Source: Parus major
Taxonomy: Eukaryota; Chordata; Aves; Passeriformes; Paridae
Length of the DNA: 64,000 nt
Reading direction: 5' to 3'
NCBI RefSeq assembly: GCF_001522545.3
Contig: NC_031799.1
Span: 39,943,265 to 40,007,264, forward strand
The notes beneath the pieces were generated by a model. That model was not told the DNA's origin, made no database searches, and was given only the letters and a program-made list of their open reading frames with translations. The position numbers and the translations under genes were made by a program. Positions 13,414 to 26,410 of this stretch are shown piece after piece; within the stretch, counting starts at the first letter, position 1; the number at the start of each line of letters is the position of its first letter.

Positions 13414-13865
13414 CTTCATATAAAGTTCAGAGTTACCTACTAATGCAGTACAGGATCTGGAAAATACAAAAGATAAAACTTAACTGACTGGGTTAACGTC
13501 CTTGCTGTTGCTGGCTACACTGACTACCACTGGTACACTTCCAAAATGTCTAGGGCAAGCAGAGCCTAGACACAAACACTTAACATTCCATGCATTTCCA
13601 GCAAAAACATGGGGAGACAAACTGCTTTTGGACACTCCTTTCAAACATCATCTCAGAAATATCCTAGCAATGCTGTGGTGCTGTCTCAGAGATGCAAACA
13701 AGAAGGAGATCCATCTGCTTCTAAATTTTGAGGCATGATTTACCACATCACTTTTTGTGTGCATTAAGTCTGGATTCTGGAATTTAAAACATGTGTTTCT
13801 ACACAGTAACTGTGACAGCAAGAAAAATATTTTTTAAAAGGAACTTGTGAATGTCATAACACCAC

Positions 13866-13900
13866 AATTGTTGTAATATTGTTGTAATATTGTTGTGCTA
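13866..13900. repeat. Short tandem repeat of TTGTTGTAATA type
   Basis: ATTGTTGTAAT repeats about three times with a degenerate last unit (TTGTTGTGCTATTG). Confidence 0.8.
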
Positions 13901-14147
13901 TTGTACACGCTGCTGGCAGAGAGGAGGCTGGAATGGCCTCTGTCTTGGACAGCCACAGGGCCTGCTGTCAGCAACGTGCCAGCTGACGAGTTTTAGTTGC
14001 AGCAGTGCCTGGAGACCTCCCCATGGAGGCCACTGTTCATTGCCTTACTGACTTTATTTCATTTGATTACTAAGGCCCACTTTCTCTTCATTGTCTCCTG
14101 TTGTCTAGCCCACTTATACACCCTGGTGTGGGCTGCATACAGCACTT

Positions 14148-14286
14148 GCCTGGAAGCCTTCAAGGCCAGGTTGAATGGAAGGGCAGCCTGGTCTAGTGGA
14201 AGGTGTCCCTGCCTACGGCAGGAGGATTAGAAACAGGTGATCTTTAGGTATTTTCCAGCCCAAGCCATTCTATGACTGTGATTCTC
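14148..14286 (+). mobile_element. CR1 LINE fragment, extreme 3' end
   Basis: About 140 bp with the typical tail: GCCTTCAAGGCCAGGTTGAA, GCCTGGTCTAGTGGAAGGTG, CAGCCCAAGCCATTCTATGA and a degenerate final repeat. It is strongly 5'-truncated. Confidence 0.85.
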
Positions 14287-14409
14287 ACAGCACCCACACA
14301 GCAAAAAGCCTCTTCAATGTCAAGGGGAAGTCAAGCCAGAGGGACTCTGAGAAAAAAGGTGTGGTTCAAGTGCACCAGTAAATAAATGTAAAACACAGAA
14401 ACACCTTAT

Positions 14410-14705
14410 GAAGAGCACAGAGCTGCTCATTGCTGCTGGCCTGGCACGGTGGGACCACAGGCTTCCACAGTGGGTAGGGCCCCACACTGCAGCCTGACAG
14501 CAGTCCCTGATGGCCAGACCAGCCCACCTAGGACACCATGGCCCAGGCCAAGCTCCCCAGCATGGCCTGACCCAGGGCTGGGGGGAGCCCCGGTGCCAGT
14601 CCACCCTGTCTTATGGGCTGGACCTGTATGCCCACAGTATGTCCTGCCTGGCAAGCCCCTTGGGTGGTCAGCTGCCTGGACCCACCCCCTCCCAGTTCCA
14701 GACAC
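14410..14705. other. GC-rich islet of unknown nature
   Basis: About 300 bp clearly richer in G+C than the neighbouring sequence, with long overlapping open frames on both strands. Those frames follow from the composition and low stop frequency. No protein family was recognised, and CpG dinucleotides are few, so it is not a typical CpG island. Confidence 0.5.
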
Positions 14706-17700
14706 AAGGATCCAAACACCAAGAAAACTGATAATAAACTTAGACTTTTTAGTCCTCTCTAGTTTTTGTACACCCATGTGTTTGGAAAGTTTTTGCCTGC
14801 TATTCATAAAATCATCATTACAGTATACATCAAGCAGCTTTTCCAAAGAGTTAAGCATTCACACTCCTGCATGATAACAATCACATATAGTTGGGAAATT
14901 AAGACACTTTTTTATTCAATTGTTCAGCTCTGTAGTCTTCCACTATATGTGTGCCAATATGGTAACTTACCCTCTCAACTTTTTTAGCCAAGTCATGCCA
15001 CACAGGAAAGAGCATCTGAAATGTCCATTGAAGAGCTGGAAATTGAATACAGGCAGCAAACAACAATGATGACAAATTTGTCTTTTTGTTTATAAGTTGT
15101 AGTATACTGTTGTTTTCAAATACACATTTCAGTGCTGAATATATTAACATTTACTTAAGCAGGAGTCAGAAGTGAAAATCATTAGTACCCTCTACTGGTT
15201 TATTTTATAGCAGCATGTAATCTGTCTGTCCTTGTCCTAGTGGCTTCTGTACAACTCATCTTCTTAATAGGATCTATGGCTAATTAAGAGAGATAATTAT
15301 TCCTGAATAATTTACAAAAAAAAAAAAAGGAGGTGGAATTATAAAAATAAATTAAAAGTTGGGCACAGTCTGATACGTGGATTACTCAAAGCAAAGCCCA
15401 GCTTGGAGTCTGTTGCAAAGTCATACCAATCCAGCTGGTCATACCAGGAGAAAAGCTGACCACAGTCTCTCTGCTGCTTTAGAGGAATAATGTGCCTGGA
15501 CTTTTAAACTCCCTGCTATCAAGCCTTTAAAAAAACATTTAAACACTATGATCATTGTGATTTTCCCACTGACTGTCCATTAGCTTTGCTTGCTTTCTAT
15601 AAAAACCAGTCTTGACCACGTAGAGATAAGGATATCGATGCAATAGATAGAAGTGTGCAGAAAGCAGAGCCCCTGAAGTCACTGCTTGTATTGTAAAAAC
15701 TACCTGCCAGCCAGCCAACTCACACCAAACCTTCTGGGTGAACACATTGTCCAGCTCAATCCCTGCTTCAAGGCCCTAAATTAAAGAGTAGTGGCCTTTA
15801 TTCTGTGGGCCAGGGTGCTGCATCAAGGTACAGAGAAGCACCTTTGAATCAGAATGTCACAACAGGAAATAAAGGACTGAAGAGAGCAGTGCTAAAAGCT
15901 AGAGAGGAAGATACACTGAGCATTTTGTGCTACATTTTCACAGGCTGGAGCATAAACAATCTCTGTTCTCTCCATTATTGACTACAGAGGAAAAGAGTTT
16001 TCCAACTAACTAAATTACTTCTGGATGGTTTAACATATCTGTGATGATAATCAAAAGGAAAGATTACATAACAGCCATCACTCCGTAACAAGAAATCACA
16101 ACTTGTTATGATCCACTGAGCTCCTTTGAAATTTCCTGCTTGAGCCTTTTTCTAAGATGTCATTCACTCCTGGGTAGCAGCAAGCCAGATCAACAAAAGA
16201 TTAAGTGATTGAGAACGAATACAGAAAAAAATTTTAACTCCTAACATCCTTCAGCCTTCACAGGTAGATAGAGTAATTTTTTCACACAAGTGTTTAGAGA
16301 AGGTACAAAGAGGAGAATGAGAATGATCCAGCTTATTTAATATCTTAGTGTGCAGTACCTGCTGACAAAGTGTAGGGTAATGTCATAGGAAATACTAATA
16401 TGAAACAACATTTTTAGCTTGTTGATATCTTTCCATTTCCAAAGTAAGGCAGCAAAATTTTTAGTTTGTTAGAGAAACAGGCTTTAGGAGACAAGAAGTG
16501 CACTACAGTCCAGGCAAGAGGAGATGCCTTCTATCTTTCTAGTCTGTGCATTTTATTTTGGAAACAAACCTTAAGCCTGAGTAGATCACAGATGTATTTC
16601 TCTTTTATTGTTATGATTGTGTATTATTTATGTTAATAAATAAAAGTACCTAAAGATTCCAAAGATAGTCAGCACACATATTTCTAGATACTGGGTAAGC
16701 ACATTTAACCTAAGGCAAACTGACAAGCCTTAATAATTCATGATGAGTTCATATTTTGATACAAAAATAGTATCAATATCCACTGTTTCAGAAATATCAG
16801 AGGATCCTTTTAGCAAAACTCTGAACTACACCCTAATCTTGTGCTAAACTGGTCTCTTAGTCAAGAGCTACTCTCCCTGCCTCAGATGGAATTGCATTAT
16901 CTAGGTACTGGAGGGTAGACAGACATGAAGAAGGAATTCTATATCGGATGTGTGCTTGTCTATTCAGACACCCCACAATCCAATGAGAGCTGAACTGCAA
17001 AGTTTTACTTAAGTGTAAGCAGGGGAAAAGAGATCTGAATGTAACTTGAAATAAGGAATTTATTTTTTTTAATAGAGAACACATCTTTCATTAACCTGTT
17101 ATGACCTAAGACTCTTTCTGAATACAATTTACATCTGCATATTTAGTTCGCTTCTGTGAGTCTGCAACTGCATTTCACAGCATTTTGAAGTCCATGAAAA
17201 AGATCAATAAAATAAATTATTTTCTGAACGTCAAGAACTATAGTGACAGCTCTGTCATCTAAAAAGCTGTGGTCACTGTTTAAGAATGCAAAGTTCTGCC
17301 TGTTTTTTACAAGTATTAAAGAAACTGTTTTCTCAGAGATTTTGCAGTAGTGACCATAGCTTCCTTTATCATCTATTATGCATGTGATTAAGTGCCTGGC
17401 TTACTGGAAAATTACAGAAGGTTAAAAAATGAGAGAAAACAGATACAAAAACATTACTGGGGACAGATTTTGAGCTTGTAGCATGAGTTACAGAAAGTAA
17501 TTTTAAGGTGTGGAATACTATTCCCATTTAAAGATTAGATTTAAAGAATCCAAATTTAAAGAAATTCCAGTTTTAAATTCTTTCAACCTGCAGAGACATG
17601 TCTCATCTTCAGGAATATCTTCCAGTCATTATAACTGAAAAAATGCAATTAGAGGTATAAAATCAAAAAAGATCTTCAGCGAGGGGACTCCACCATTTGC

Positions 17701-20700
17701 AAGCCTTGCTATACCCACTAAACCACCTCCACATCAAGTAAAATTTCAGCATGCCAAAACAAGTGGCTATGCATGATACCACCTACAACCTAATGTCATC
17801 GATCTAACAGGCATCTTAATTCATGATGAACACTATAGGTGTTCCTCCACTGTGCTTATTTTGATATAAAGCTGTTTTTAGGGTGTGAATCTGAATTCAA
17901 CCTTCTACAAAAGGCTGAGATTAACAAAACTTTTTGGAAGGAAGTTCTCCCTGCCACAATCCAGCAGGCCAGAGCATAAATCCGATCCAACTATTGGCCT
18001 GGTTTGGACAAGATCTTGTATAAATTTTCGACACCTCTGGACTGTGCCTGAATTTCACAGTAATATGGACTTCTTGTTTCTCTATTTCCCTGTTTCTCCA
18101 CCTGAGGTTACTTTGCTTCACACAGCTAATGAGAATTTCCTAGGAAAATTGGTAGGAAGAGGAAAAGATAATACAGCTGTTAGAGCACTCATTAAGTTAG
18201 TCTAACCCTCAGCTCCATAAAATATGCATAGAAAATTAAATAACTTCACAGAAGGAAAAACACAAGCCTGGAATATCTAATAAAAGTGTGTTTTATTAGA
18301 TCTCTTCTCCAGATCAGAAAATAAAGGCACTTTAGAATCTAGCCCATTAAATGTTCTATCCACTAGTTTAAACAAAATAACTTATGTATTTTGTTTTTTT
18401 TCTCATTACATGGGATTGACCCCAGCTTTATGATAGGGTTTACCACTGAATAGCATTAGATGTTTCCTTCTATTTTGGGCTTAACTAGCTAATTAACTGT
18501 GTAGAACAGGAATCACACTTTTATTCGCCTCCTTGGCATTCTCTGCTGATTAGGTAAGACAGCTCTTTACTTATATTGCTGGAGACTTGTCCAGGTACTG
18601 GGAATTGTGTCTAAATAACATGTGAAGACTCAATGATCTTAACATCAGTGTCATAACTCAAATTATAATTATAAAAATAACATAAAAATTGTAATTAAAA
18701 TAAATTTTAATTCCTGAGCATATTCAGTTGGAAAATATTTGTAGGTCAAATATGTTTCAGCACAGTATTTAAGAAGATTATGTGAGATCAAATCAAGGAA
18801 GAGTAAATATCACAGCAGTCAAAATTTTTTGTAGTTCTGCACAAATGAAGAAGTTGCATCCCACGTTGCTAAAATAGCTGTAATTAACCTTGAATCCAAA
18901 TTTTAAAAAGGTGACCATTTAATTTATATAGCTTTTCATAAGCAAAGTATTGTGCAAACCCTTTATGATGAGGTGCAAATTTGGAATCAGGCCTTTAGGC
19001 AAAGTCCTGAAGAGAGGTACATTTCAGTTTATATAAAAATGAATTTGAGGTAGAACTGAACAAATTCAATATGAGACTACCATCCAAGCTGCTTAGTTAA
19101 AACTTAGTTAAAACTGTAAAACTTGTGGATTCAGTTATACATCTTCTTGCACACCAAAGTAGGAATTTCACACTCAAAGGCTCTCCCATTTTTGTCATGA
19201 TAGAAGCTAAGAATGAACTTGCCTAGAAAAACAGATTTAGAAAGTGTGCAAATCTTTTGTTGACAGGCTGTATTCTGTTTGATAAACAAATCAAAGGTTA
19301 TATACACCAGTGATCCCACTTCACACACCATGTTGAGAGAACAAACCACCCTATAGTCCCAATATAAAGGATCCACACTGCATTAAAAACATTTGAGATA
19401 TGTGATTATTCTGACTCAAGCCATTTTTTATGGGGGCAAAAGGCAAATTGTTTGTGAGAGAAGGACTGGGGACAATATAATTGAGAACCAATCAAGAGAA
19501 TTTGTCACCTGACTGTGGGGATCGCAAACCAGATCTGAGGAGCTTAAATCCAAGGTTCAGAAGCAATGACAGAGAAGGGCACTTGGCAAGAGGAAATATT
19601 TGAGGCAGAAAATGAGAACATGAAGAAACGTGTGAACAGTTTAAATGCCTCAGTTCAAATAGGAAGCAGTGCAGCACAAGTTCAGCTGTTAAACCACTGC
19701 TTTTGCATAACATGAAGAATTCAGACAGCAGCTTACTGACACCCTGCCAGCACCAGCTGGGCATAAAAGCAGGAAGAAAATGAGTGATTGCACAACTGCA
19801 ATCATACTGAAACATAAGAGGGCAGCCTCTATGGCTACCTGGCAGCAAAGTTGCACAAAGGCAGGTAAAATTCTGAAAAACTGATAATTTAGGACCTGAG
19901 CGTTCAGTAGTTGGCTAGGAGACTGAGTTAAAAATAAATAAATACAATAAAAAGTAAAATCTCACAGAACACATTTAATCTGCATTTCAGGTATTGGTGA
20001 TAAGGTTTGGGAAACCAGCTAATTACCCTGTATAAAGTGCATGTTTTGACTTTGCATGTTGCAGGAGCTGGTTGCATGCACTGACTTTGGAAACAGTCCT
20101 TTCATTCCACTAGGCCCCACAGAGACATCTAGCTGCATGCGTCGGCATTCATTCCTCTCTAAGCATTACTAAATCCAGGGAATTATACTTGCATGCTCAA
20201 TAAAGGGCTGAACATGTTCCATAAAGAGCATAGTGAAGATCCCAGATAGAATGAGTTCTCGTGCAGGTGGCATTACCTATATTACTTGCACAGTACAAGT
20301 GGCAGTGACAGGTAGGGTACAAAGAAATTGACTTGGTATCCAGGATAAACACCACATCTTTTTACTTGCAAATTGAAAGTGTTAGATATGGGAATCAGGA
20401 GTAAACAAGAAATTTCAGCTGTGTTTTTCAGGAGTAGATTGTTCTTTAGTTTTATTTTTTTCAATATTTTCTTATCTCATATATCTAGCCTGCCTTAAAT
20501 GCACAAAATATATCTGCATAAGAAAGATCTCCAATAGGAGATCTCACTTTGCACCTGATTATTTTTTTCTCATGTCTGCAATTTTCTTATCACTTTGAGG
20601 CATTTTGGCAAGCAAAAGTGAGAACAGTAAAACTTTCTACATTCTATGTAGCATTTAAAATAGAAAGGTCTGGAGTCTTTCTCAGGCTGGTTTTCATCTT

Positions 20701-21194
20701 TCTCTTCTGATGTTCTGCCTCAAAGAGATGTTCTGCCTAGGTCTTATTCAGTCACATTAATTCAAAATTCATTCTCTCCCTATGGGAGATTTTCCAACCC
20801 CTGACCATGTGTTTTTGCTTTAGGTCAACAAGCAGGCTTGACAGAGTTGAGAGGTCAATGTCATCCCTGGCATATACAGTCACTGCACCAGCACATCTGC
20901 CAGTGTTGACACCAGCACTTGGATGGGCTAAACTTGTCTACAAGAACATTTTGACAAACCATCCCAAGAGCTGCCATCTTGTCAAGACAACCTTTTGCAA
21001 TATTTAATAAACCAAGCCTTGGTTTCCATAATATGGAGAAAAGCTAATCAGTTAATCCTCACTCATGGAGATATTCTATACCTCCTTTCACTAAAGTGAG
21101 AAACTCAAGGCAAAAAAAAATTCCATTTATGGGGTAATGGAATGGATCACCAAACATTTTATTTTCCTTTCTCATAACATTCAATTACAGCCAT
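14706..21194. other. Intergenic, nothing recognised
   Basis: About 6.5 kb of AT-rich unique sequence. Open frames of 60-118 codons, such as 19848-19492 on the minus strand, match no family I know and are within chance expectation. Confidence 0.6.
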
Positions 21195-21932
21195 AAGGCT
21201 TGCAAGGTCCATGCATGCAAACTTCATTGAACAAGGCCAAGTGTAAGATACTGCACTGGGTTGGGGCAATTCCCAGCAGAAAGGGAAGAAGGGAGGAAAG
21301 GGTGGAGAAAGGATTGAGAGCAGCCCTGTGAGAAGGATTTGGGGGTGCTGGTGGGTGAGAGGCTGGACATGACCCAGCCATGGGCACTCCCAGTCCAGAG
21401 AGCCAAACGTGTCCTGGGCTGCATCCAGAGCAGTGTGGGCAGCAGGGGAGGGAGGGGATTCTGTCCCTCTGCTCTGCTCTGGTGACACCCCACCTGGAAC
21501 CCTGCATCCAGCTCTGGGGTACCAGCACAGGAGAGACATGGAACTGTGGGAGTGAGTCCAGAGGAAGGACACAAAAGAGATCAGAGAAAGCACTCCTCCC
21601 ATGGAGGCCTGCTGGAAGAGAGATGAGGTTGTTCAGCCAGAAGAAAGGAAGACTCCTGGGAAAGACAGCAGCCTTTCAGTACCTAAAAGGGCTCTATAAG
21701 AGAGCTGGAGTAGGGTGTTTTATAAAGGCATGGAGCAATACAACAAAGCATAATAGCTTGAAACTGAAAGAGATTAAATTTAGATCAACTGTTAGGAAGC
21801 AATTCTTTACTGTGAGAGTGGTGAAACACTAGCACAGGTTACCCAGGAAAGCTGTCCCCTGCTCATGGCAGGAGGGTTGAACTAGATGATCTTTAAGATC
21901 CATTTCAACCCAAAATATTCTATAATTTTATA
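21195..21932 (+). mobile_element. CR1 LINE fragment, 3' part (about 740 bp)
   Basis: The ORF2 end (CTGCACTGGGTTGGGGCAAT, GAGAGGCTGGACATGACCCA, GAGAGCCAAACGTGTCCTGG) is followed by the 3' region with GCCTTTCAGTACCTAAAAGG and GGAGGGTTGAACTAGATGAT. It ends in a degenerate ATTCTATAATTTTATAG tail. Its first 200 bp are nearly identical to the copy at 39736. Confidence 0.92.
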
Positions 21933-24350
21933 GTCAGGAATGAAAAAAGGGACTGAGTCAATCTGATATTTTATCTTCTTTTAATAAGCAGCCAGACTTC
22001 TAACTATAAAAAAAACAATACTGCTAGCAGCAGTGTGGTCAGGAGCAACAAGACTTTGTCAGGCATCCAGCACCCACCCAGTCTTTGGAAGATGATGGCA
22101 GGCCACTAACTTGGCAGCTCTGCACTCTTCTGCCCACCCTCTGGCAGCCATTTCCTCCATGACGGTGCTAAACCCAGTTGCTGTCATAATGACAAACTGG
22201 TCTTTATTCCCTTACCATGTCAGCTAACAAATCACAGAATGAAACTTTGGTAGCTGAAGTCTCCAAACCCAAAGAGTAATTATCATATTTTTCACAGAAT
22301 GAGCTGTCAGAGCATTACCAACCCAGATGCTACTAGATTCCAAATTGCTTAGTGTATAATCTAAACTATATTGTTTGTGAAATACCTGCAGTACATTCTG
22401 CAGTACCTGTGTTACATATGACAGCACAACATTCGTCATGGACTGTAGAACTCCAGGTTTGCTGAGGTTTAAATTTTTGTATACATGGTAAGTTCTTTGC
22501 CAAAACAGAAACACAGTCAAATGTGGAGCTGTTTTGGAATGCTTTTGCTGTTTTTCTTGAGGAAATATAAATGGGTGTTGCAGACCAAAATACCTCTTAA
22601 TGCAAGATGGATTGAGTAATCAAAGCAGTAGCACCTGGGTCCAGAACAGGCAGCTGGTCAGAGCATCTACGTGGACTTGGCAGGACAGGGTATGAATTCC
22701 TGGCCTTGGTCAAGAAGAGCAGGGTAACACCTGGGTTTCTCATATGCTACATTAGTCCTCTCTTTCAGACATCTTTTCTTCTATTTTTCTGTGGAAAAAT
22801 AAATCTTGGAAGACCAAGTTTTTATTTCAGTGTAAATTGTCTATAATCCCAGATTTCAAGATTTTATGGAGTAAGAAAACTCTTTACTGTCTAGGTTTTG
22901 TAGAAGATGATATACTTTCCCTGGGGTAGTATGAAAGTGTTTCAGTCTTAGGGAAAAAAAAATGGTTTGGGATGTTTTGTAGGATCAAAATATTGTTTTA
23001 TATTGGCTAGAGAACTCTCTGATTTATTGGTCTTAATTTCCTTAATTTCACACTGATTAGTCAGTCTTTTCAATGTTTCATCTCAAGGTTGGAGTTTAGA
23101 CAATAATTTGTAGTTCCTTTCAAGTGGCAAGTGTCCCAAGGAGTGACAGTTGAGTTTACTGGAAATAAAATAATTTTAATTATTCAAAACAATTCCACTC
23201 AGTTTCAACCACTCCAGATTTTCAAACTGTTCCATAGACATGCTTTTATATGCAGAAAGTAAATACATTATTTGTATGTGCATAACTTTGGCTCAGAGTA
23301 CAAACCCCAGGGATAGTACGTAGCTCTGAATACACAGGTTACAAAAAATAATTTAATTTCTAAGCTTTTAAGGCTGTATTAGCTCCATATTAATTTTTTC
23401 TGCACTTCTGCTTCTCCAGATGTGGAAGCATAGGAAACACTCCAGGAGGAGTTTTGATGCCACCTGTCAGTATTAAGTGCTTTGAGCTGTAGCCACAAAC
23501 TCTACTCCACAGGTAAAAGTTTGAAAACCTCTGTTTGGGGGTTTCAGGCACAAGAAAAAGCGGGTTTAGACTGGACAGTGCCAAGATATTCTGCAGTATA
23601 CATTTCTACTAAGGCTCAGCACAGCACAAGAAATGAAAACCAAGCAAGATAATATGTAGGGTGAACACAGTGAGATGTAAGAGATGCAACTGTCAGCTGC
23701 TTAATGAGGTTGTTCCATGTACAATGATATGAAGGAATAAAACTCTATCTGAGCAGAACAGGCAGACTGCACACCAAATGCTTGGCTGCATAATCAGCTG
23801 TCTTGGTAGTCTAGTGGCCAGAAGTCAAAACCCAAAATGAAATATGAGTAGAATATTACCAACAGATCACTAATGTTCAAGCATCAAATAATGGAAACTG
23901 AGGACTGTTTGGAAATGCAATGTACTTAAAGACAGAAGATCTCAGACTCCTTCACAAACCATGGAAGAATGGCAGGGTATATCTGCAGCTGTGCCGCAGG
24001 TATCTACAGGCCTATCTTAGTGAAGAACTGTTAAAATATTTCAGTTCTCCCAAGAACACTGGTATTTGTGCTGCATAGTGTGATAAAAGCTTCATTTCTT
24101 ACATGGGGAATAGACAATTTTTTACAAATTCCAAATATACCAAGCAGATTTCTAGGAAAACATTTTCCTGATAGCAATTCATTTGCCCATTCTGAACTGT
24201 GAGATTTGAATTCAAAAGTTTTTCTGCTCTGTCCAGCAGAGAAATAGACAGACCTTTCCAACATTTTATTTAAAAAAGAACATCCCACATTCCAGCATCT
24301 AGAGCAATCATGTGTCCTTTAGGATACTCCCATTTAAGTTTGGTCATCTT
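21933..24350. other. Intergenic, nothing recognised
   Basis: About 2.4 kb between a CR1 and an LTR with no recognised element. Confidence 0.6.
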
Positions 24351-25014
24351 TGTTGGTTTCAGCTGGGGTACAGGTAATTTTCTGCTGAGTGGGGCTGTTT
24401 TGGATTTGTGTTAAACACAGGGCTGATAACACAGAGATGTTTTTGTTATTGCTGAGCAGGGCTCACGCAGAGCCAAAGCCTTTTCTGCTTTTCACAGTGC
24501 CATGCTGGGGAGGAAGTTGAGGTGCAAAGGAGGCTGAGAGGAGACACAGCCAGGACAGGTGACCCCAGCTGACCAAGGGGATATTCTAGATCACAGGGCA
24601 TCATGTGCAGGATGTGAGTGGGGGAAGAAGGAGAAAGGGGAGGACATTTGGTGTGATGGTGTTTATCTTCCCAAGTAGCCATTACATGTGATGGAGCCTT
24701 TCTTTCCTGGAGATGGCTGAACACCTCCCAACCCACAGGAAGCAGGGAATTAATTCCCTGGTTTGCTTTGGTTGTGTGCACAGCTTTTGCTTCCCGTATT
24801 TAAGTGTATTTATCTCAGCCCGTGACTTTTCTGTCATTTACCCTTCCGATTCTCTCCCCAACCTTGCTTGTGGGGGAGTGAGTGAGTGAGTGAGTGAGTG
24901 AGTGAGTGAGTGAGTGAGTGAGTGAGTGAGTGACTGACTGACTGACTGACTGACTGACTGACTGACTGACTGACTGGATGGGGCTGGGTTGCTGGCTGTG
25001 GTTAAATCATGGCA
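24351..25014 (+). mobile_element. ERVL-like LTR with internal microsatellite expansion
   Basis: The block starts TGTTGGTTTCAGCTGGGGTA and ends GGCTGTGGTTAAATCATGGC-A, matching the ends of a common avian ERVL LTR as I recall it. Between them are GCTGAGCAGGGCTCACGC, GACACAGCCAGGACAGGTGA, TTATCTCAGCCCGTGAC and CCGATTCTCTCCCCAACC. The GAGT-rich 3' segment has expanded into a compound microsatellite. No retroviral genes lie beside it and no clean target duplication remains, so it is probably an old solo LTR. Confidence 0.85.
24876..24975. repeat. Compound microsatellite (GAGT)14(GACT)11
   Basis: Fourteen GAGT units at 24876-24931 run directly into eleven GACT units at 24932-24975 without interruption. 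The seed GAGTGAG is part of the normal LTR sequence. Confidence 0.97.
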
Positions 25015-26410
25015 ACTTCAAATTTTCTCACATACTCTCTATCATGGAGTGAGTTTCATTTAATATTTTCTTGTTAGAAGCACTTCAGTGTCTTCAGATA
25101 GTTATTTAATTGAGGTGAGAGTTGAACTTGAATGCTGCATATGAAATACTGCTGCCTCTTTTTTTGTGATTTTAATACAAGGCTACATCCAATGGACTTC
25201 CTTTCTGAAAGTGTAGTCACACCTGCTAAAGCCCCATGAAAATGCATTTTGTCAAAAATACTCATAACCAACTCACACTTTCACTAATGTGTGCCTCACA
25301 AAGGTGTCTGAGATGCACAGTGGGAGCAAGACTTGACATGGAGAGACAATACTGGAGGAAAAAGACTCCAAGATATTCAGCAAGGTATTCTGATTCCTTT
25401 AAAGCAATTCCATCTTTTCTATTTTCCACTTAAAAGATGAGGTCAAAAATATGGAGACATTTCTCCCTTCAGTACCTTGCAGACATACTTAGGTATTGCT
25501 GACTGCTTCTTCTTCAAGAGGTAAAGAAATATGGAAGGGTCCTCTGGGAATGAGTCCCTCTATTCCCTTATGAAAGATAACTATATGAAGCTTTTCACTT
25601 ACAGAGAGACTTATATAAGGTATTTCACGGTGATTTTGAAAAGTCATGCTAAGAAATAACAATCCATGTGGTATTGGAGACCCACAGCCCCAGAAAAGAA
25701 GCAAAAAGGGATTCCCACAGGTTTTTTCCTGATTAGGGTCAAAACCCTAGAAATAAGTTAGTTATCTAAATCTCTTACACACACTGCTGAAGTGTAGATG
25801 ATTTCCTTAGAAATAGCCCATGCTCATTCCCTCAAGTCTTCTTCAAGCTCTAAATTTAGAATCTTTTGCAACTGTAATACCATCTTTAAATAAAACTGGA
25901 AATCCCAAAAAGAAAATTTGAGGGCCAGGAGAGGGAGCTTTAGCATACGTCAAACAGCTCATGAGAGACATGAGGAACAAATGTGTGATTATGCTGGAAT
26001 TTACAACAAAATATTCCCAAAATGAAAAAAGTGTTTTCGAGGAACTATAAAAAGGGTCATAAAAGGCCAGTAAAAGTTCTTCATTCTTTAGAGATGCCTG
26101 TGATTTTGTATTTTCCAATAAAACTGTGTAGACCAGTATTTTTGTCACAAAACATGCATCAAAAATTAGTGCATGGAAAATATTCTCCTATTTTTTTCCT
26201 CCTCAGGATTCAAAGTCCTGCACTTAAATTTTTTTTTTCAGTTTATTTTAAGGCTGTTTTAAGGTTGATTCTAAAAGTCTGTTTTGGCTGAAAGACATCT
26301 GTTTCCATACCCTATGGATAATTCTGACTGTAAAAAGAAAAGAGACTGAAGTGAGAGAGACATTTCATTCTTGACTGCACAAATAAGAAAATAGGGCAAA
26401 TAGGACAAGA
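25015..26410. other. Intergenic, nothing recognised
   Basis: About 1.4 kb of AT-rich sequence between an LTR and a CR1. Confidence 0.6.

Noticed and set aside
14427..14874. 141- and 143-codon open frames on opposite strands
   Set aside because: They mirror each other in a GC-rich islet, are Pro/Gly-rich and show no domain or splice support.
21159..21832. Several overlapping open frames of 115-150 codons on both strands
   Set aside because: All fall within a CR1 3' fragment. GC-rich CR1 sequence gives long frames by chance.
24876..24975. Regular array as a CRISPR
   Set aside because: It has a 4-bp unit with no spacers in a bird genome: a microsatellite.
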